A stretch of DNA of 5,544 nt from Thermotoga sp. (lineage in GTDB: Bacteria; Thermotogota; Thermotogae; B21-G9): NCBI GenBank assembly GCA_003641545.1, contig QNAU01000091.1, positions 1 through 5,544 on the forward strand, written 5' to 3'. The position numbers were made by a program, and so were the translations under genes. Of the stretch, positions 1 to 5,544 are shown one piece after another (the stretch's first letter is position 1; each line of letters begins with the position of its first letter). The notes under the pieces are model-generated. The model saw nothing but the letters and a program-made list of their open reading frames with translations, did no database searches and was not told the origin of the DNA.

Positions 1-1
1 A

Positions 2-514
2 GGAGCTGCATTCCTCGAAAATGGAAAAAGGAAATTCTTCGAATTTGGACACGTGATCGTGGATCCGGATGGAGAGAAATGTTATTGTGGACAGAGGGGA
101 TGTTTGGAAACGGTTGCATCGGAGTATGCGGTTCTGAAGAAATTCATGAACGAAGATTTCTCAATAATGGATTTCGTCGAATATGAAGAGGAGAGATACA
201 GAATACGCTTGGATGAGCTCAGACATCTCTCGAGAAATAACCCCAAAAAAGTGAGAAGATTTTTCACCGATTCTCTGAAGATCCTATCCAAGGAGTTGAG
301 CAATCTCGTAATCATACTCAATCCAAAGAGGGTGAGTTTCTACGGTGAAGGGATAAACAGATGGATGGTTGAAGACATGAAAACCAGGATTGGTACCATG
401 CTTTCAAAATACAGGTTGAGCGATGTGGAATTTGTTTGCAGAGAAAATATCCCGCATTCTTGGGAAGTGGGAGTCCTTCTGGATTCGCTCGAGAAATACT
501 TAGATACCCTTTGA
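2..514 (+). CDS. ROK-family protein (sugar kinase or NagC/XylR-type repressor), C-terminal part, 5' end outside window
   Basis: The reading frame is open from base 2, so the start lies upstream and 170 residues are visible. ROK proteins are either sugar kinases or sugar-sensing repressors carrying an N-terminal winged helix. The diagnostic ROK signature is present: an ExGH motif (EFGH, residues 14-17) followed by CYCGQRGCLE (27-36). His17, Cys27, Cys29 and Cys34 therefore match the structural zinc site of the family. A later segment with ILNPKRVSFYGEG (about 104-116) matches the conserved strand of the second actin-like lobe. The catalytic Asp and any DNA-binding domain lie upstream of the window, so kinase and repressor cannot be told apart. 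The segment before EFGH looks several residues shorter than in typical ROK proteins. The GTG at 53 is internal to the zinc motif region and is not a plausible start. The family call is firm; the role is open. Confidence 0.88.
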   Translation, partial: GAAFLENGKRKFFEFGHVIVDPDGEKCYCGQRGCLETVASEYAVLKKFMNEDFSIMDFVEYEEERYRIRLDELRHLSRNNPKKVRRFFTDSLKILSKELSNLVIILNPKRVSFYGEGINRWMVEDMKTRIGTMLSKYRLSDVEFVCRENIPHSWEVGVLLDSLEKYLDTL

Positions 515-529
515 AACCCGAGTTTCAGA
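510..529 (+). terminator. weak hairpin at the ROK stop codon, possible poor terminator
   Basis: An inverted repeat starting at the ROK stop codon can form a stem of TGAAAC (512-517) with GTTTCA (522-527) around a CCGA loop, extended by a U-G and a U-A pair. It is AT-rich and is followed by AATCCTTTCCTC instead of a clean T-run, so it would be a weak terminator at best. No better terminator exists between the ROK stop and the HU promoters. Confidence 0.25.
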
Positions 530-574
530 ATCCTTTCCTCATCATCTTCTGGTATCTTGAACGCTCTGTTCCCC

Positions 575-602
575 TTGAACTCTTGATTTTCAGGAGTATA
601 TC
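575..602 (+). promoter_or_regulatory. second overlapping promoter core (TTGAAC - 16 - TATATC)
   Basis: A second pair of boxes is offset 8-9 bases upstream of the main one: TTGAAC (575-580) and TATATC (597-602) with a 16-base spacer. Polymerase cannot occupy both at once, so they would be alternative start points for HU. A further CTTGAAC copy sits at 556-562, 18 bases upstream of the one at 574-580. It could be chance or part of an operator. Confidence 0.35.
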
Positions 603-611
603 TGGTATATT
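583..611 (+). promoter_or_regulatory. sigma-A-type promoter for HU (TTGATT - 17 - TATATT, extended -10)
   Basis: The -35 box TTGATT (583-588) is separated by exactly 17 bases from the -10 box TATATT (606-611). The bases TGG just before the -10 give an extended -10 (TGn) element. Transcription would start near 618, leaving an untranslated leader of roughly 50 bases before HU. The match is close to the bacterial consensus and lies in the only non-coding gap before HU, but the call is from sequence pattern alone. Confidence 0.6.
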
Positions 612-654
612 TTTTTATCGATGAGATCGAGAGGGGATTTAGAACCGTTCTGGG

Positions 655-663
655 AAAGGGGGG
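655..663 (+). promoter_or_regulatory. HU ribosome binding site (decides the start)
   Basis: The purine run AAAGGGGGG ends 6 bases before ATG 670 but only 3 bases before the adjacent in-frame ATG 667. The spacing favours 670, which also gives the usual MNKK N-terminus of HU proteins. Confidence 0.6.
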
Positions 664-669
664 TAGATG

Positions 670-939
670 ATGAACAAGAAAGCGTTGGTTGCTGAGGTTG
701 CGAAGAAGGCTGGAACGACGAAGAAAACCGCTCAGAAAGTGATTGATGCCTTTGTGGAAGTCGTGAGCGATGCACTGGCAAAGGGTGAGAAGGTCAGGCT
801 CGTCGGTTTCGGAAGCTTTGTTGTGAAAGAGAGAGCGGCGAGGAAAGGAGTCAATCCAAGGACGAAAGAACCGATCAACATACCTGCCAAGAAGGTGCCA
901 AAGTTCATACCCGGTAAGAACCTGAGAAGCAAAGTTTGA
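670..939 (+). CDS. hup: DNA-binding protein HU
   Basis: HU is a small basic dimeric nucleoid protein that bends, compacts and protects DNA and assists replication, repair and transcription. At 89 residues it has the normal family length. The N-terminal helical part (1-40) runs from MNKKALV with many Lys and Ala. The family core GFGSF is at 46-50. The flexible arm carries RKGVNPRT (58-65), in which Pro63 is the residue known to intercalate into bent DNA. The conserved VPKFIPGK segment (76-83) closes the fold. Two ATG codons stand in tandem at 667 and 670; I choose 670 from SD spacing and homology. The gene has its own promoter region upstream and a strong terminator 22 bases after its stop, so it is probably expressed alone and highly. 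The identification is secure. Confidence 0.97.
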   Translation: MNKKALVAEVAKKAGTTKKTAQKVIDAFVEVVSDALAKGEKVRLVGFGSFVVKERAARKGVNPRTKEPINIPAKKVPKFIPGKNLRSKV

Positions 940-961
940 TCTGTTCCTTGTGGGGAATCTG

Positions 962-983
962 GCGGGGGTATACCCCGCTTTTT
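962..983 (+). terminator. intrinsic terminator of HU
   Basis: A perfect GC stem GCGGGG (962-967) / CCCCGC (973-978) around the loop GTATA is followed directly by five T residues (979-983). This is a textbook rho-independent terminator 22 bases after the HU stop. It lies only 25 bases before the next gene's GTG, so it could also reduce or gate entry into the downstream operon. Confidence 0.88.
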
Positions 984-995
984 CAATCTTTTCAC

Positions 996-1001
996 GGGGA
1001 G
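996..1001 (+). promoter_or_regulatory. ribosome binding site for the 124-aa protein (GTG start)
   Basis: GGGGAG is placed 7 bases before GTG 1009. This is the normal distance and supports that GTG over the out-of-frame GTG at 1007. There is no competing in-frame ATG nearby. Confidence 0.6.
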
Positions 1002-1008
1002 TTCAAGT

Positions 1009-1383
1009 GTGCTGAATTTCAAGAGAAAGCTTTCGAAAGTTTTAGATTTGACGAAGGAACTGTATGAAATTCTGAACCACATGCTGGATTCGGATCTCAC
1101 GGATGAAGAACATTTGAAAAGATTCGATGAAGTTCTCACACTGAGGGGAAAAATTTTGAAGGAGCTGAAGGACTCAAAAAATGTCCCGCGCAATTTGGAT
1201 AATATGAGAATCGAGATAGAAAATTACGAGAGAAGGATCGTCGAAAGGTTACGTTTGATGAAGGAAAAGATGTTGAAAGAGCTGGAAACGAATTCCCAAA
1301 CACTTGAGATTTTGAAAAAATATTCCAAGGTTTTCCGTGTATCCGATGACCGCCTCAAAACCAAATTTGACAAGGAGGCATAA
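1009..1383 (+). CDS. small helical/coiled-coil protein, possibly FliT/FlgN-like flagellar chaperone
   Basis: I do not recognise this 124-residue protein with certainty. It is highly charged (Lys, Glu, Arg, Asp), has no signal peptide or membrane segment, and shows heptad-like leucine spacing. There is one helix at about 5-30, a second with RGKILKELK at about 46-54, and a long one at about 65-108, which suggests a cytosolic helical bundle or coiled coil. The size, the LTLRGKIL motif in helix 2, and a tail with Tyr (KKYSKVF) ending in KTKFDKEA resemble FliT/FlgN-type flagellar export chaperones, which often end in an FDxK-like tail. This is pattern resemblance only. The GTG start follows a GGGGAG site at good spacing. 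Its last codons contain the SD of the next gene, whose TTG start lies 1 bp past this stop, so the two are almost certainly co-translated. Confidence 0.75.
   Translation: MLNFKRKLSKVLDLTKELYEILNHMLDSDLTDEEHLKRFDEVLTLRGKILKELKDSKNVPRNLDNMRIEIENYERRIVERLRLMKEKMLKELETNSQTLEILKKYSKVFRVSDDRLKTKFDKEA
1372..1378 (+). promoter_or_regulatory. SD inside the upstream gene that sets the deaminase TTG start
   Basis: AAGGAGG, a perfect anti-SD match, lies in the last codons of the 124-aa protein. It is 6 bases before TTG 1385 but 15 before ATG 1394. The TTG is therefore the best start. Confidence 0.75.
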
Positions 1384-1384
1384 T

Positions 1385-2650
1385 TTGGAAGAGATGAAAA
1401 TCACGGTATTGGACAACGCATGCATATTCCGAGATGGGAAATTTCATTATGGACATCTGATCATAGCTGGGAAATACATTGAAAAGGTTGGAAGTGGGTC
1501 GTTCGAAAACGACTCTGGATCGTCAGAGGAGATGGAGTATCACGATCTGAATGGAAAAATGATACTTCCTGGATTCGCGAACACGCATACTCATTCCCCC
1601 ATGGTTGTTTTTAGGGGTTTGGAGGATTTCGCCCCACTTTCAAAATGGTTGAGGAAGGTTTTGAAAAGGGAAGCCAAGTTGAATTCCGATTCCGTATACT
1701 GGTTCACCTTGCTCGCTCAGATGGAGATGGCATCGAAGGGTATAACTACATTTGGAGACATGTATTTCCACCTTGATAGCATGGCAAAAGCGGTGAATGA
1801 GTTCGGAATGAAGGCGCTTTTGACGAGGGGATTGGTTGATATGGATGGAAATGGAAGAAACAGGTTGATGGAAAATCTGAGGGAATTATCGCTCAGTGGA
1901 GACAGGGTGAGAATCGGACTCGGTCCTCATGCACCTTACACATGTTCCAAAGAATATCTCGAGGAAATATCCAACATTGCGAAAAGTGAAGGTGTGAAGG
2001 TTATGATACACCTTCTTGAATCTCCAGAGGAGAGAGAAGACTACACCCTTCGAGATCTCGTGGAAACCGGTATCTTTGAGACGGATCTCATAGGTGTTCA
2101 TCTGGTTCAGGTTGATGAAGATGATCTGAGAATACTGAAGGACTACGATGTGGGAATAGCGTTGTGTCCCGTCAGCAACGCCAAGCTTTGGAATGGTTTT
2201 CCTCCCGTAGATAGAATGATGAATATGGGCCTCAAGTTGAGTGTCGGAACTGATGGAGCTGCAAGCAACAATTCGCTGGATGTTTGGAAAGAGTTCAACT
2301 ACATGGCTCTCGTAGCGAGGATCGTGAATGAAAAATTCGATGTATACGCGCTGTTTTCCGAAAGTTTCGAAAATGGTGCGAGAATACTCGGTTTTGAAGA
2401 TACCGGGAAAATAGAGGAAGGCTATCGTGCGGATTTGACCATCGTGGATTCGGGAAAGGTCTCGTATTTCCCGAATGTACCGGATCGACTCATCTCACAT
2501 ATCTTGTTCTCGGGAAATTCAGGAGATGTTTTCGCCACGATGGTCGATGGTGTGTGGATTTACTACGATGGGAATTTCCCAACGGTGGATGAGAACGAGA
2601 TCAAAAGGAACGCTTTGAAAGAATTCGAAAGATTGGAGGGATGGGTGTAA
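1385..2650 (+). CDS. mtaD: 5'-methylthioadenosine/S-adenosylhomocysteine deaminase (amidohydrolase superfamily)
   Basis: The enzyme deaminates MTA/SAH (and adenosine) to the inosine forms, recycling by-products of S-adenosylmethionine in the cytosol. At 421 residues it has the family length. The metal site is complete: HTH (His68, His70), His209, Asp290 in GTDGAASNNS. The catalytic Glu212 and His239 are also present. Aligned by eye to my memory of T. maritima TM0936, a characterised MTA/SAH deaminase, the substrate residues Trp75, Glu84, Arg136 and Arg148 correspond to Trp88, Glu96, Arg148 and Arg160 here. This favours MTA/SAH over cytosine or guanine. GKIEEGYRADL near the C-terminus is the usual closing motif. 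An acidic, Ser-rich insert at about 37-54 is absent from TM0936. The start is TTG, chosen from SD spacing; an upstream in-frame ATG at 1337 lies inside the previous gene and has no SD. The stop overlaps the exporter's ATG. Confidence 0.93.
   Translation: MEEMKITVLDNACIFRDGKFHYGHLIIAGKYIEKVGSGSFENDSGSSEEMEYHDLNGKMILPGFANTHTHSPMVVFRGLEDFAPLSKWLRKVLKREAKLNSDSVYWFTLLAQMEMASKGITTFGDMYFHLDSMAKAVNEFGMKALLTRGLVDMDGNGRNRLMENLRELSLSGDRVRIGLGPHAPYTCSKEYLEEISNIAKSEGVKVMIHLLESPEEREDYTLRDLVETGIFETDLIGVHLVQVDEDDLRILKDYDVGIALCPVSNAKLWNGFPPVDRMMNMGLKLSVGTDGAASNNSLDVWKEFNYMALVARIVNEKFDVYALFSESFENGARILGFEDTGKIEEGYRADLTIVDSGKVSYFPNVPDRLISHILFSGNSGDVFATMVDGVWIYYDGNFPTVDENEIKRNALKEFERLEGWV
2635..2640 (+). promoter_or_regulatory. 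SD directly abutting the exporter ATG
   Basis: GGAGGG touches ATG 2641 with no spacer, which is too close for efficient de novo initiation. No better in-frame start exists: the frame is closed by a TGA at 2590, and the next ATG falls within the first membrane helix. Re-initiation by ribosomes ending at the deaminase stop (2648-2650) is the likely route. Confidence 0.5.
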
Positions 2651-4761
2651 AACTTTACATCGCATTCTACAGATACAGATGGATATTCATATCTGTTTTC
2701 CTGTTCATAACACTTCTCATGTTCGTTGGAATAACCAAGATAAAGGTTTCACCCTACTTCAAGCAAGGAGCAAAGTCGGAATACAGCGAACTGAGGAAAA
2801 GATACAGTGGTAGCAGTGGCATGGCTGATGTTTCCTTCATCCTGGTAAAGTTGAATGGGAAGGATTATCTTAGAGAAGTTGAGAGGATAGATGGTATGAT
2901 CTCGAGCTTGAAGAACACATCTTTCGTCATCAACCCTCTGAAATTTGGAAAGGATGCCGAGAATCTGCTCAGAGATTTTGGGTTGCTACACGTTGATGAA
3001 AATGACGTGTTCATCCTTTTCCTCGTTGGATCCAAGGAATACGGAAATGCGAGTCATGAGCAACTGAGGGAGATAGAGAGGATTCTTGAGATGGAAAGAG
3101 TGGAATACTATATACTGTCCACATCATACCTTGAGCTCAAATCCATCGAGTACGTTGTGAGGATACTTAGATACTTTCCATTGATAGCTTCACTCATGAT
3201 CTTCCTCATATTCTACTTCAGAATCAGAAGCAACCTTTCAACCATCGTTTCACTGATACCGGCGATCAGTGGATCGATATGGATAATGGGTATGTATGGA
3301 TGGATCGGAAAGAACATAACACTCGAGAATGTCCTCATACCGGTTATAACCATAATAATAGGTAGCGCATACGGTATGCATTTCGTCACACATTACATAA
3401 AATTCAGGGATAGGTGTGGAATAGTTGAAGCCATGAAAAAAACCGTGGGTGAAGTTGGGATACCGATACTCCTTTCAACTTTGACAACCACGACCGGCTT
3501 TCTCTCATTACTCTTCACCGATTCACCCTCCATGAGAGAATTCGGTCTGTCAACGGCGATTGGGATATTCTTGGTTTTCCTGTGTTCCATGCTCTTTCTT
3601 CCTTCATTTTCAACTTTTCTGAAACCGATGAAATCGATAGGTTTGGGGTTCAGGATCTTCCACAGGATGATACCTTTCTTGATGAGCAGAAAGGCAGTTG
3701 TGCTGTTTTTAATACTGGTTTTTTCCATATCTCCGTTCATATACACCATCAAGGTGGAATTCTCACCCACGAGATTTTTCAAGGGGAACACAGATATAGG
3801 AAGGAGTCTGAGGACGATTGAGAGATTGACCGGATACACCATACCCGTGTTTGCCATGCTGAAATTCGACAAGGATCCTCTCTCGAGCGACATTTCCTCA
3901 AGGGTTCTGAAGCTGGAGGATGAGTTGGTTAAAAGAGGTCTCGCCTACCGAACATTTTCCGTTTATTCCATGCTGAGAGCTCTCTCGAAGAATATAGGAT
4001 TCAACATAGCTGGTTTTCTTTCACTGAGGTACATGGTGAGGCTGAGGAATGCGATACCAATCGAAAAACTCTTGAACATCGGGGATAGAAGTATTCGAAT
4101 ATTCATATTTCCAAGGAATGATTCAACCAAAACTTTGAAGGAAATAGAGAGACTGGTGATGAGTTTCAACACCGGTGCGGTGGAAAAAAAGATATGGGGT
4201 TTTCAATACGAATACATGGAGGCGAATGAAAAGCTCGTGGAGAACCAGTTGAAGAGTCTATCGTTCGCCCTCTTCACCATATACCTCATGATGATACTGA
4301 CCATGAGAAACATCGTGGTAGGAACTTTAACCATGATCCCCGTGCTCGGTATGCTTTTGTTCGTGTTCGGATTCATGGGCATTCTGAAAATAGATCTGAA
4401 CGTTATCACAAGTTATGTCGCCAACATAGCCATCGGTGCCGGGATAGATTACTCGATCCATCTCTCCTACACGTATCTCAAGGAGAGCGAAGGAAAAAAG
4501 AGTACGAGGGCTATGTTCAGAACTTTGAGTATAACTGGAACTGCGATAATTGCCAACGCGTTCGGAATAGGGGCAGGTTTTCTATCCCTGTATTTCTCGC
4601 CGATGAAGATACACACGGACGTTGGCATTCTCATGTTCATATCCATGGTGATCTCCTCAATCTTCACACTTTTGTTCCTCCCGAGGACCATCTTGAAAAC
4701 CGTGGGGGAGATCGATTTGAGGAAGATGATAGAGAAAGGACTGGATCTGATAAAAAGATAA
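2641..4761 (+). CDS. RND-superfamily exporter (MMPL/HAE3-like), inner membrane
   Basis: This 706-residue protein has the duplicated RND plan. TM1 is at about 14-31, followed by an extracytoplasmic domain of about 145 residues, then TM2-6 (about 177-322). The second half repeats this with TM7 (about 351-370), a domain of about 170 residues and TM8-12 (about 540-680). Both halves show the MMPL/Patched signature TGFLSL or AGFLSL (285-290, 645-650) and a closing LFLP (318-321, 678-681). The second half has GAGIDYSIH (599-607), whose Asp603 corresponds to the proton-relay Asp of RND pumps. The equivalent first-half site reads GSAYGMH (241-247) without the acid. The length and lack of longer porter domains fit single-component HAE3/MMPL-type proteins that move lipids or hydrophobic compounds, not AcrB-type pumps. 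No fusion protein or outer-membrane partner is adjacent. The substrate is unknown. The gene overlaps the deaminase by 10 bp and ends before a terminator. Confidence 0.9.
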   Translation: MGVKLYIAFYRYRWIFISVFLFITLLMFVGITKIKVSPYFKQGAKSEYSELRKRYSGSSGMADVSFILVKLNGKDYLREVERIDGMISSLKNTSFVINPLKFGKDAENLLRDFGLLHVDENDVFILFLVGSKEYGNASHEQLREIERILEMERVEYYILSTSYLELKSIEYVVRILRYFPLIASLMIFLIFYFRIRSNLSTIVSLIPAISGSIWIMGMYGWIGKNITLENVLIPVITIIIGSAYGMHFVTHYIKFRDRCGIVEAMKKTVGEVGIPILLSTLTTTTGFLSLLFTDSPSMREFGLSTAIGIFLVFLCSMLFLPSFSTFLKPMKSIGLGFRIFHRMIPFLMSRKAVVLFLILVFSISPFIYTIKVEFSPTRFFKGNTDIGRSLRTIERLTGYTIPVFAMLKFDKDPLSSDISSRVLKLEDELVKRGLAYRTFSVYSMLRALSKNIGFNIAGFLSLRYMVRLRNAIPIEKLLNIGDRSIRIFIFPRNDSTKTLKEIERLVMSFNTGAVEKKIWGFQYEYMEANEKLVENQLKSLSFALFTIYLMMILTMRNIVVGTLTMIPVLGMLLFVFGFMGILKIDLNVITSYVANIAIGAGIDYSIHLSYTYLKESEGKKSTRAMFRTLSITGTAIIANAFGIGAGFLSLYFSPMKIHTDVGILMFISMVISSIFTLLFLPRTILKTVGEIDLRKMIEKGLDLIKR

Positions 4762-4775
4762 ATATTAAACGAGAA

Positions 4776-4803
4776 GGGGGTTGGGGATAGGAGGGAACCG
4801 GGG
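4776..4803 (+). other. G-quadruplex-capable tract in the 3' region of the operon
   Basis: Four G-runs lie in 28 bases: GGGGG (4776-4780), GGGG (4783-4786), GGG (4793-4795) and GGGG (4800-4803), with loops of 2, 6 and 4 bases. This fits the G3+N1-7 quadruplex pattern on the + strand, hence also in the operon mRNA. The last run is also part of the terminator stem. Folding is not proven by sequence alone. Confidence 0.5.
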
Positions 4804-4850
4804 AAGGTAGGTGATTCTCCCTCTACACGTCACCCACCCCCCGGTTTTTT
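4798..4850 (+). terminator. long intrinsic terminator after the exporter gene
   Basis: The 5' arm CCGGGG-AA-GGT-A-GGTGA (4798-4814) pairs with TCACC-C-ACC-CCCCGG (4830-4844), leaving only an AA bulge and one A/C mismatch. A 15-base loop separates the arms and six T residues (4845-4850) follow. It ends the three-gene operon just before the convergent alpha-mannosidase gene. On the minus strand the stem is followed by TTCCCTCC, a poor U-tract, so it should act mainly on the + strand. Confidence 0.85.
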
Positions 4851-4854
4851 GTCT

Positions 4855-5544
4855 TCATTTCAATGGCTTGTATATGAAGGTTCTGACCGCGAAGGGTCTG
4901 AAAATTTCGCAGGATCCAGCCGGTTCGAGTTCATCTTCAAGTATGTTGGATCTGAACATCCCTTTTTTGATGTTCAACTTCGTCCTTTCTCCACGGGATT
5001 CGTAGAATCTCACGACCACCTCTTCCGAATCGTATCTCTTCTTCAACGATGACAGAACTGGATTCTCCGAGATTTCAAACAACTCTTTTAGAATGCCCAT
5101 GGGATTTCGAATTCTTCCATGGATGGCAGGTATCATCATGTTGAAGGAAACCCCATGACGCAAAGCTACGGGTTTCCAATCGCCGTCGTGTGGTATCAGC
5201 CTGAATTCAAAATGGTGTTTTCCCTCATCGGAGAAGAAATCGGGGTATATTGCCCCCCTCAAGAGACTGAGTGAGATCTCAGAATGATGAGCGGAGAAAC
5301 CGTACTTTGAATCGTTCACGATCACCAGACCGTGATCATCCTCACCCATCTCCAACCATCTGTGCTGTGGAACTTCGAATCTCGCCATCTCAAAGCTCGT
5401 GTTCTTAGTGGTTTTTCTTTCGATGTAACCGAAGGCTATCTCATTTCTGACCCTTCTCGTGAGAAAATCCGTCTGGATGTTCAACCTCAACATGTTCCTT
5501 CTCGTGTGCCAGTCAACATCGAATTCGAGATCGACGAGTCTGAA
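4855..5544 (-). CDS. GH38 alpha-mannosidase, C-terminal part, 5' end outside window
   Basis: The frame stays open to the window edge, so only the last 229 residues are visible; family members are usually about 800-1,050 residues long. GH38 enzymes hydrolyse alpha-mannosidic bonds with retention, using a zinc-dependent N-terminal catalytic domain that lies outside the window. The visible part is the conserved C-terminal beta-sandwich region: VDWHTRR near its start, then FGYIERKT, FEVPQHRW, GLVIVNDSKYG, LSLLRGAIYPD and DEGKHHFEFRLIPH. This order is characteristic of bacterial GH38. The ATG at 5493 is internal (the homologous stretch continues upstream of it) and is not the start. The gene converges on the exporter gene, with its TGA 4 bases past the T-run of the shared terminator region. 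The role is probably mannoside or glycan breakdown; substrate linkage and location cannot be judged from this part. Confidence 0.93.
   Translation of the reverse strand, partial: FRLVDLEFDVDWHTRRNMLRLNIQTDFLTRRVRNEIAFGYIERKTTKNTSFEMARFEVPQHRWLEMGEDDHGLVIVNDSKYGFSAHHSEISLSLLRGAIYPDFFSDEGKHHFEFRLIPHDGDWKPVALRHGVSFNMMIPAIHGRIRNPMGILKELFEISENPVLSSLKKRYDSEEVVVRFYESRGERTKLNIKKGMFRSNILEDELEPAGSCEIFRPFAVRTFIYKPLK

Noticed and set aside
53..514. A separate 153-aa gene starting at GTG 53
   Set aside because: The frame is open from base 2 and the residues before the GTG (ending EFGH) belong to the ROK signature, so the gene is cut by the window edge.
436..624. Small plus-strand open frame running over the ROK end and the HU promoters
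   Set aside because: It starts inside the ROK gene in another frame, covers both promoter cores and has no SD or motif.
641..651. Possible riboswitch or regulatory hairpin in the HU leader (AGAA-CCG-TTCT)
   Set aside because: It has only four pairs and a three-base loop; there is no larger conserved structure in the roughly 50-base leader.
732..1193. Minus-strand open frame of 153 codons across HU and the next gene
   Set aside because: It is antisense to two better-supported genes, spans a strong terminator, and has no recognisable motifs.
1337..1384. Earlier ATG (1337) as the deaminase start, giving 437 aa
   Set aside because: It lies inside the upstream gene, has no SD, and adds residues without counterpart in TM0936; TTG 1385 has a perfect SD 6 bases upstream.
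3393..3893. Minus-strand open frame of 166 codons inside the exporter gene
   Set aside because: It is a shadow of the RND coding sequence: no SD, no family features, and entirely inside a conserved gene.
4811..5052. Two small plus-strand open frames over the alpha-mannosidase region
   Set aside because: They are antisense to a clear GH38 gene, and one begins within the terminator hairpin.

Overview
The window looks like chromosome of a thermophilic Thermotogales bacterium (Thermotoga/Pseudothermotoga-like). The evidence is a deaminase that aligns closely, residue by residue, with Thermotoga maritima TM0936 as I remember it. A typical HU protein, heavy AGA/AGG arginine and Lys/Glu use, and strong purine-rich Shine-Dalgarno (SD) sites with GTG and TTG starts also fit. 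The genus assignment is inference. No tRNA, rRNA, CRISPR array or insertion sequence is visible.

Layout, left to right. (1) 2-514 (+) is the C-terminal part of a ROK-family protein (sugar kinase or sugar-responsive repressor), cut by the window edge. (2) 515-669 is a non-coding leader holding two overlapping sigma-A-type promoter cores and a strong SD for HU. (3) 670-939 (+) is the DNA-binding protein HU, closed by a strong intrinsic terminator at 962-983. (4) 1009-4761 (+) is a very tightly packed three-gene unit: a 124-aa helical/coiled-coil protein with a FliT/FlgN-like look, a TM0936-type methylthioadenosine/S-adenosylhomocysteine deaminase (TTG start, 1 bp after the previous stop), and a 706-aa RND/MMPL-type membrane exporter (ATG overlapping the deaminase stop by 10 bp). 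(5) 4762-4854 is a convergent intergenic region with a G-rich, quadruplex-capable tract that runs into a long intrinsic terminator. (6) 4855-5544 (-) is the C-terminal part of a GH38 alpha-mannosidase, cut by the right edge.

The gene order suggests separate transcription of HU and a translationally coupled operon for the next three genes. Why a flagellar-chaperone-like protein, a nucleoside deaminase and an RND exporter should be coupled is not obvious. The two edge genes point to carbohydrate use but need not be related. I see no clear new defence or mobile system. The most interesting points are the asymmetric RND transporter (second-half proton-relay Asp kept, first-half one replaced), the overlap of a G-quadruplex motif with a terminator, and the terminator placed right before the three-gene operon with no clear room for a downstream promoter.
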